This document shows positions 57,293-64,000 of a DNA stretch of 64,000 nucleotides, piece by piece; the first letter of the stretch is position 1, and every line of letters starts with the position of its first letter. The stretch spans positions 157,200,996 through 157,264,995 of the forward strand of contig CM069441.1 in the NCBI GenBank assembly GCA_035610835.1. The letters run 5' to 3'. This DNA is from Ophiura sarsii. Taxonomy: Eukaryota; Echinodermata; Ophiuroidea; Amphilepidida; Ophiuridae. The notes beneath the pieces were generated by a model. The model worked only from the letters and a program-made list of their open reading frames with translations. It did not search any database and was not told the origin of the DNA. Both the position numbers and the translations under genes were made by a program.

Positions 57293-59273
57293 CACTAGCG
57301 GCGTACCCTCGCTACGCTCGGGCACTCGCTAGCTGAGTATTATTATCATCTAAATTAGATACCTTCATGATTTGTAGCAAAATGGGCATAGATAATGAGT
57401 TTAAAATTGTAGATCCCTGAATTATTTTTTTTCATTTGAAATAGACTTTGTTCACAGAAATTGAGTTTTGTGATATCTTTGAATCTCGGACCCAATTTCA
57501 ATACCCCATTTAGGAGGGAAACAATGTTATAGTTACCCCATTTGTTGAAGTGGCTCTTTTTACTTCAGGCTTTTCTTCCATCTTTTCTAACTTTCATTTC
57601 ATTCAGCCAGCATGCTTATAGGCTTTTTAAGCCTGGCCCGAGCATTTTCATTTTGCTTGAGCCTGGTCCTTTCAGGACCCAAGCGTGTGTCCGTACGGAC
57701 CGAAGGTTTAAACAAACAAACAAACCCCCCAAAATGTGCAGTACCAACCCCATACCCCATATAGTGTATACATGGTATAGAAGATAGTGTGCGGTTAGTC
57801 GTCAACATGATCAAAGCGTATAGGCTATTGTGCAATAGCAAGAGGTCCTTGATACTCAGGTGCCCTTAATCCTAATATCGGTGCCACGGCGCCCTTAATA
57901 ATCCAGGGATCTCAATAAGGCCTACCCAGAAACGCTAACTATTATTAGGTATCCCATAATAAGACATGAAATAACCACTCTGGTATAGGCCCTACCCCAT
58001 ACATCCTTAAAATCCAGTTATCACAAAAAAAGTGAGTCATCATCGAAAAAAGAGTCATTTTGTCCGTGTAGTGACTCATTTTACGATGATGACTCACTTT
58101 TTTTTCTCTGTGTACCCTTAATATTCCATACTTCAGTTACCCAGTGTACCCTTATAATCCAGACAGGCCTACCCACCCCATGTGTTCATACACACGTGTA
58201 GGCCTAGATTTCACAACCCCCTTCGCGGACGCCCCCCCCCCCCCTAAAAGTTGCCAAGTCTCTCATAGAACACGCCGCCGCTGTATTGAATAAATTTAGG
58301 TCCGCGACGCCACTGGATATTTTAAGTGGTTTTATTAAGTTTTATGGTGGGTCTTTCATAGTTGGCGGGAGGCGGGTTCTCACCATGTTCACTTTGTACC
58401 CACCAGTTCAGTGTTAAAGCCATCCGTTTATTTTTTTTCGGCCTATTGACATTAAATTATTTCTCCAGTAGGACTATTTCTGCATGCATATTTTGCTCTA
58501 ACAGTTCCTTGTTTATTGATAGGCCTATCCCCCATGTATATGATATCACGGTTTTCTGGCCTATCTATGTTTTTATATAGCGCCCCCTGCCCGTGGCCCG
58601 CATTGTGGATGGGTCCGCGATGGGACTGAGGCACTGTCGTATAAACGCATTTTCCCTGTCACTATTAACACATGTTATCCTGGATGCGGGCCTACGGTTT
58701 GCGCCTTATACGGTTTGCGCCGGCCTTGCTCCCAGTTCCTTCAAAGGGGTCCCTGTATAATACCCTGGCTATATGATTGACTTTTTGTTGTTGTCTCATC
58801 ATGCCGTTTTCTTGTACTATAGGGTTTGCACTAATAGAGCAACGGATGCTTGCCGCCTTTACTCTACCACATAACAAACTACGCTTTGCGCCACTAACGC
58901 GTGTGCACCTACGCGTGTTCCGGTATCGCCCGATTACGCGTGCGCCGGCAATCGGCGCCTGACTACGCGTGCGCCGGCGGCAATCGCCTGAATACGCGAG
59001 CGCCGATAACCGCCCGATTACGCGAGTTGTGCGCCGGCCATCGCCATGGCGTGCTCAGCGTATACGCGGCGCGTAGCAATAACGTAGCAACGGGCTAAAA
59101 AAACCCGAATTTCACGAAATCTAACCCAAATTTAAAAAATCAAACATAAACTGGTTCGTTGTGGGACCCATACGCACTCGCACAGAAAATTTGAAGTCAA
59201 TCGAAGGTGCGGAAAGGGGAGAACATCTCCGTACAAGAATCGGCGATTCCGTATTATTATATAGATGTTCCTA
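57293..59273. repeat. Compositionally distinct repeat-rich zone
   Basis: Starts near CTAGCGGCGTACCCTCGCTA and ends near CCGTATTATTATATAGAT, both of which resemble borders of dispersed repeats. It includes a hairpin (58025-58045 with 58084-58104, 21-bp arms, AAGTGAGTCATCATCG), a C-run (about 58231-58245), many AGGCCTACC-type words and a CpG-rich block. Its GC content is higher than its flanks. It may be one or several transposons; no protein domain recognised. Confidence 0.35.
58870..59065. repeat. CpG-rich degenerate tandem repeat
   Basis: A ~30-bp unit around ATTACGCGTGCGCCGGCAAT-C recurs about six times (58895-59045) as variants of TACGCG(T/A)GCGCCGG. This is the most CpG-dense part of the window. 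It lacks a recognisable gene start. Confidence 0.7.
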
Positions 59274-61259
59274 TTTCTAAGATATAAAAGAAAAAACCCT
59301 AAGCATCAATAACCTCACTAGTGATAGACCTATACTGTTATTATTGGCTATCTTTATTTAGAAAGCGAGCGGTTTCCTTTAAGCAAACAGTTTGATTTGC
59401 CTGTAATTCATAGACTTGAATGTCAGGTTATTTGTTTTAAGCAATAAAACAACCGGTTGCCTTCCTCAATTTGTTCTAAATAAAGGAGGCAAGTGAGGTC
59501 TTCTGGAAGATATAATTTTGAATAGCTGTTTTAAACACGAAAGCCAGATCGCTTTTTGATTCATTTAATATATACTTTGAAATAATTTCATATCAGACCT
59601 TATATATATAAGTTTAATATGAGCCGAACATGTTCAAAGTCTAGAACATTTAAATACTTTGCCTTTCAGTCCACAACGGAATAAAGCACATACAACTTTT
59701 AGCAAGACATTCAGTTGTCAGATTAGAATTAAGATATAATTTCCTAGTTTGGAATTTGTATCATTCTAAATGTCGTACATAGTCAGTCTTTATCGAGTTT
59801 CAACCGGAGGCAGACTCCGCTTGACATAGAATCACCAATATGATATATTTTGTCAGATGTAGACAAAATAGGAATTTTATGTTTAGAAATTCAATGTTGT
59901 TTGATTTAACAACACTAATCTAATAAGTTTTGCCACGACAGAGATATTGTCGGGCATGTGCCTTTCATTATGATTTAAAAAAAAAAATCAACCACTGCTT
60001 AGTTCAATTACACTAAGAAATAAATGTCGGAAGCATTAATCATTAGCAATTTTTGTATTTAAGACTGAAATCAGTATAGGCCTACCCTCGATTCCCTCCC
60101 ACCTTTACAAAATGAAAAGGTTTTACTAAATTGTTCACTTGAAATACGTTTCGGTGACATTACACAACCTGCCAGAGCAAAAATGAAGCAAGTTATTTTA
60201 TATTTGTTACACATGAATTCCATTTTCAAATACAACTACAGTAATGGCCAATATTAAGTACCTCAGTAGTTACTGCTCTGCAATTCCTGGGGAAATTGGT
60301 TAACTACGCATACATCATATCGACAAGCTGGTTTAAAACAATATTACGCACCAAACAATATTATTCCCGTCTTATACATTCCTACTTATTTACATATTTA
60401 CATAATATTAGGTGCGAATGAAAGCGACAAACAATGCAGGAATTGTACCATGCCCATTAACTAATATATAAGTTACCTACGAATACAAAATGGAATATGA
60501 AAATATTGATTATGAAACTGTAATCTATGGATATAAATATCATTCATTCACTCTAACGCCAACAAAAGATATGTTCTCGGCAAAAACAGTGTGATTACAC
60601 CATGCATTTTATTTAAATCAACACCTCCCATTTTCGTTTAATAAGGAATATTATTTTTTACCCCTCCAAATAAAAATATAATAATATATCCAGTCAGATT
60701 GTATGATTGCGCACTGCTTTTATGTAAAATAAAATAATTTAGGGCCAAAATGCACTGTGTATATTATTGAATGTTGCCTACATATACATGTTACCTCCGA
60801 ATACAACATGAAGTAATGCACGAGATGCTGTTACTGAATATTTATATAAACATTAATCACCCCCATTGCGATTTAAATCAACTGTCAGATGATGTCTTTG
60901 CGTGAATAGCATACAAAACTACACTAATAGGAGTAATAGGATTGAGAAAGAGGGAGGCTATATATAATCAACTTTTAAGACAACAACATATTATTGATGC
61001 ACTTGTACACAAAGTACAGAATTTTGTGAAAGGTTACTAATACAAAAGCTGAAAGTTTGATGCAAAACTTCTCCGTTGCTTTCCGAACGCAGCGCACATT
61101 TCTACTTTATTCCAGTCGCTACAAGTATGTAATAACAGAGGGAAGTACCACGGTATCGTTATTTGTATTTGAAGGTAACAGTTCATATTTCAAATTTGCC
61201 TACGAATACAGCCTTTTATTGCTGATATTTCAAAAAATGTTGCCTACAAAATGATAAAA
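59274..61259. other. Intergenic stretch, nothing recognised
   Basis: About 2 kb of AT-rich DNA with chance ORFs only. Words like GTTACCTACGAATACAAAATG (about 60472) and TTACCTCCGAATACAACATG (about 60790) recur loosely, perhaps an old repeat. Confidence 0.4.
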
Positions 61260-61444
61260 CTGATAAAATCATGAATTGTAATGCTTTTAAATCATGAATC
61301 TGAATAGGAAACATGAATTTATTAGTATAAAATGTACAATGAACATAATGAAATGGTAATTGGGTCTGATGGTTTAATACTTTGTTGATAACACAGTGAT
61401 AACTTGCAAGCTTCCAGAGGGGGAAATACTTATGCGCGGCAGTG
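61260..61444 (-). mobile_element. CACTGCCG MITE family (copy 2, inverted, truncated)
   Basis: Matches 51197-51380 in inverted orientation and ends CGGCAGTG-like (GCGGCAGTG) at 61436-61444 followed by TA. The other terminus is missing or too diverged. Confidence 0.75.
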
Positions 61445-61630
61445 TATAAAACATATAAAACAATTCAATACACATATAGCCAACTTACTGGGCAGGAACA
61501 TGGCAAACAACAAGAGACAAGACCAAATAACAGGATATGCGAGCAAGATGAAGATTATTAATTTTGAATCAGCTAACAAAAAACACCTGGTAAGGAACTC
61601 GTTGTTTCTGGTGTACTTGGAAAAGTAATA

Positions 61631-62712
61631 CAGGCTGTCCCATAATGATTAGTACCCATCGATGACCAAAGTTCAATCATGTTTGTCATCATCAAAATCG
61701 ACTGGGATTAGGTCCGTTGTTTTTACATCATCTTTGTCATACTGTACTATTTCATAAGAATTTTAGATCATGAATATAGGATAATCAAACTCAAGATACA
61801 CTCCATTATGTAAAACATGGTGATTTCATCTTTTTGACAAAGTGCTAAAAACGTGTGCTATTACAGCTTGTTTGAAAGAAACTTGTGTATTTTCATAATA
61901 TCTCGTCTACTCAATATAATCTTGTGTGTCTTTCTGTTGTAACTGTTATTAGTTATGGGTGTTCAACTCATTAATAATTTTTCTCCTTAATTCAATTTAA
62001 CAGGTAAGAGAAGTTTGCCACACCTGAGTGACCCCATGCATTGTTTTATTTGACAAGTGTTTAGGGACGTCTAAATAAAGTGGTATTTGGTGAATCACCA
62101 GTGGCTTAGATTTCATTTTCACATTGGAGAATGGATTTCGTGAGGTTAAACACTAAGGGACTATATCATTTTTACCAAGTTTGTAGGAAATTGCATCCCC
62201 AATATGAAAAACAAGTTTAAGCCACTGCTAATTACCCATGACCACGTCTTTACCTGTTTAAATGTCCCTCAAGTTTAGCCTCAAAACTAGCTCATTATAG
62301 AAACAAAGCTTGGGGTCGCTCATGCGTGACAATCCATTTTTACTCTTCAAATTGAATCAAAATGAAGAAGTATTAATGGTTTGAACAACAATATGATACA
62401 ACAGCCGTTTAAAATAGAAAGAAACCAAAGATATTAGCAGACAAGAGATTAAGAGAATGTATGTTTCTTTCAAACAAGCAGTTTAAAAACACATTTTTTT
62501 TGCACTTTGCAAAAAAGGTGAAATCAACATGTCTTACACAATGGAGTGTTACTTCATTAAAACAAGTCCGATATTCATGATCTAAAATTCGAATAAAATG
62601 GTACAGTATAGCAAACATGATAGAAAAACAAAGGATCTAATCTCATTGATTTTGATGATGAAAAAGATTATGGAACTTTGGGCATCGATGGGCATCATTT
62701 TGGGACAGCCTG
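61631..62712. mobile_element. 1082-bp mariner-like foldback element
   Basis: Left CAGGCTGTCCCATAATGATT and right (reverse complement) CAGGCTGTCCCAAAATGATG, then CCCATCGATG and CCAAAGTTC in both. TA flanks both ends. The TIRs extend ~280 bp with interruptions (TTTAGATCATGAATAT, CTCCATT-TGTAA, GATTTCA, GCTTGTTTGAAAGAAAC). No transposase ORF. CAGGCTGTCCCA ends and a TA target are typical of mariner-family MITEs. Confidence 0.9.
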
Positions 62713-62714
62713 TA

Positions 62715-63860
62715 CAATTCGTAAAAGTGATTGTGAACGCACCCAGAACTGAATGACAGTACTGAACATTGGTGGCAGCATACAACAACGCCGGATATAG
62801 TCTTATTTCCACATTTTACCGTTAAATAGTGCATGCATGATTGAAAAGAATACGACAAACAATTTATGTCCGAAACATCGAACATTAATACTCGAGTCAA
62901 ATATAGTGAACGAATTATTGTTTAAACCCATGACGTTATATTTAGATTATTTGATGGAACACATTAACAAACCCAAAGCAAGCAAATGGTAGCCATCAAT
63001 ATCATTGTTTTAAACATTTTAAGCGTTTACTTGGTATTAATTAGTTCTATTCTTCAATGAATCGAATTGGGAATTGTATTTGCGTTTATAAAATACATTT
63101 GAATTAGTTATTTTGTTATCTGTAAAATAATCATAGACCACCCTTCATTTGCTAAAGCTTTGCAAAACAGCTGATCGAACCGAACTAAGCTCATGGTCCG
63201 CCAGAATCATGATCCGACAGACACCCGATTTCCCAATTTTACAAGTATGTTGATTGCCCCTCCTCGTTCATTTTCATCCATACTGCATAAATCTCTGTCA
63301 GAACGAACAGTTCGAAAAGTACTAAAAAGCTTCTTTGTTTTGCAAGAAGTAGTAATATAGTGTGATTTATATAATTTATGATCTGCTGAAATAAAAAAAT
63401 AAAATAAAAATATGACATATAGATGCATTATACATCTGTGGTGATATATGATATTTATATGCTAATTTAAACGATCTCAAACCAGATAAGGAATCAAAGT
63501 ACCTATGGAATTGATGTTTTCGTGGAAAAAATATTCGAATTGATACGGTCAGCTGATACTGTAGCTGAGAATTTCGTTTAAGGCATGCCATTAAATCTAG
63601 CCAGTGATCCGTTGAAAATTATGTTTCCGCACACCTTTCAATTTTAATCAAGTATACTATGGCCTTCTTGGATGGACCTCGTAAATTATGCATTGACCAA
63701 AACACGTTCTGCAAGGAAGAAGCATTTCTCAATTTACGATAAAGGTTAAACGTTTCCAGCTCAAGTCATCTCCAGTATATTGTAAGATTTCTGAGTTTGA
63801 ATCCATTAAAATGTTTAAGACGTGTGCTTTCTTCAGCATATTATAATTACAGCCAAGTAT
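62715..63860. other. Intergenic stretch, nothing recognised
   Basis: Short chance ORFs only. Confidence 0.4.
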
Positions 63861-63900
63861 CGCTTGACACATGGCCTGTTCGCTTGACACATGGCCTGTT
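63861..63900 (+). repeat. Perfect 20-bp tandem duplication
   Basis: CGCTTGACACATGGCCTGTT occurs twice without a spacer. Confidence 0.98.
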
Positions 63901-64000
63901 CAAATTTGTAGTATCGTAATTATGTGAAGACAGACCACGTTCCGATTCCCGTTGAAACATCGAGGTGTAATCTTTCATATCATTAATGTATCTATTTCGT

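Overview
This is a eukaryotic, AT-rich window that is almost entirely non-coding. It carries large introns, spliceosomal GT/AG exon borders, two families of degenerate LINE reverse transcriptase, and many short inverted-repeat transposons flanked by TA or TTAA. It looks like a metazoan, probably a marine invertebrate. A deuterostome is a guess from the receptor and repeat content and is not proven by the sequence.

The one clear host gene is a nicotinic acetylcholine receptor (nAChR) alpha-type subunit on the + strand. Five coding exons were found: 24120-24271, 35672-35716, 39678-39787, 50343-50881 and 53726-54375 (stop). Three of them have the 45-bp, 110-bp and phase layout of classical nAChR genes. 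Together they encode about 497 residues: ligand-binding domain, Cys-loop, TM1-TM3, a cytoplasmic loop of about 150 residues and TM4. The first exon (signal peptide) was not found and must lie upstream, either in 1-24119 or outside the window. The vicinal Cys pair marks an alpha subunit, but the usual loop C tyrosine is replaced, so its pharmacology may be unusual.

Region 1-24.1 kb is presumed intron 1 and/or intergenic DNA. It holds dispersed repeats (2581-2862, 4858-4955 and 17485-17877), perfect hairpins, a TTAA-flanked element with tRNA-like boxes (6965-7249), several MITEs, and a minus-strand L1/Tx1-like LINE remnant (12.4-13.1 kb). Introns of 11.4, 4.0, 10.6 and 2.8 kb separate the found exons. 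They hold a TIR element with a (GGTTAT)n/TTAGGG core, a 30-copy 43-bp minisatellite, a frameshifted CR1/L2/Jockey-group LINE (32.55-35.22 kb), Tc1/mariner-like MITEs, a 219-bp duplication around exon 4, a tandem duplication of about 1.3 kb with a MITE in only one copy, and an inverted pair of ~0.9-1.0 kb elements. Downstream of the gene (54.4-64 kb) are a foldback MITE, a broken Crypton/DUF3504-like recombinase fragment, a GC-rich repeat zone and a 1.08-kb mariner-like foldback element.

The most interesting pattern beyond the receptor is a set of TIR or palindromic elements, each filled with many copies of its own short motif: TATGTAAA, ACTAGTC, GGGTCAAA, TTGGTTAAA, and probably GAGTGA and GACTTAGGCA. 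At least two of them have CAC...GTG ends flanked by TA. This suggests related non-autonomous DNA transposons with differing transposase-binding arrays.
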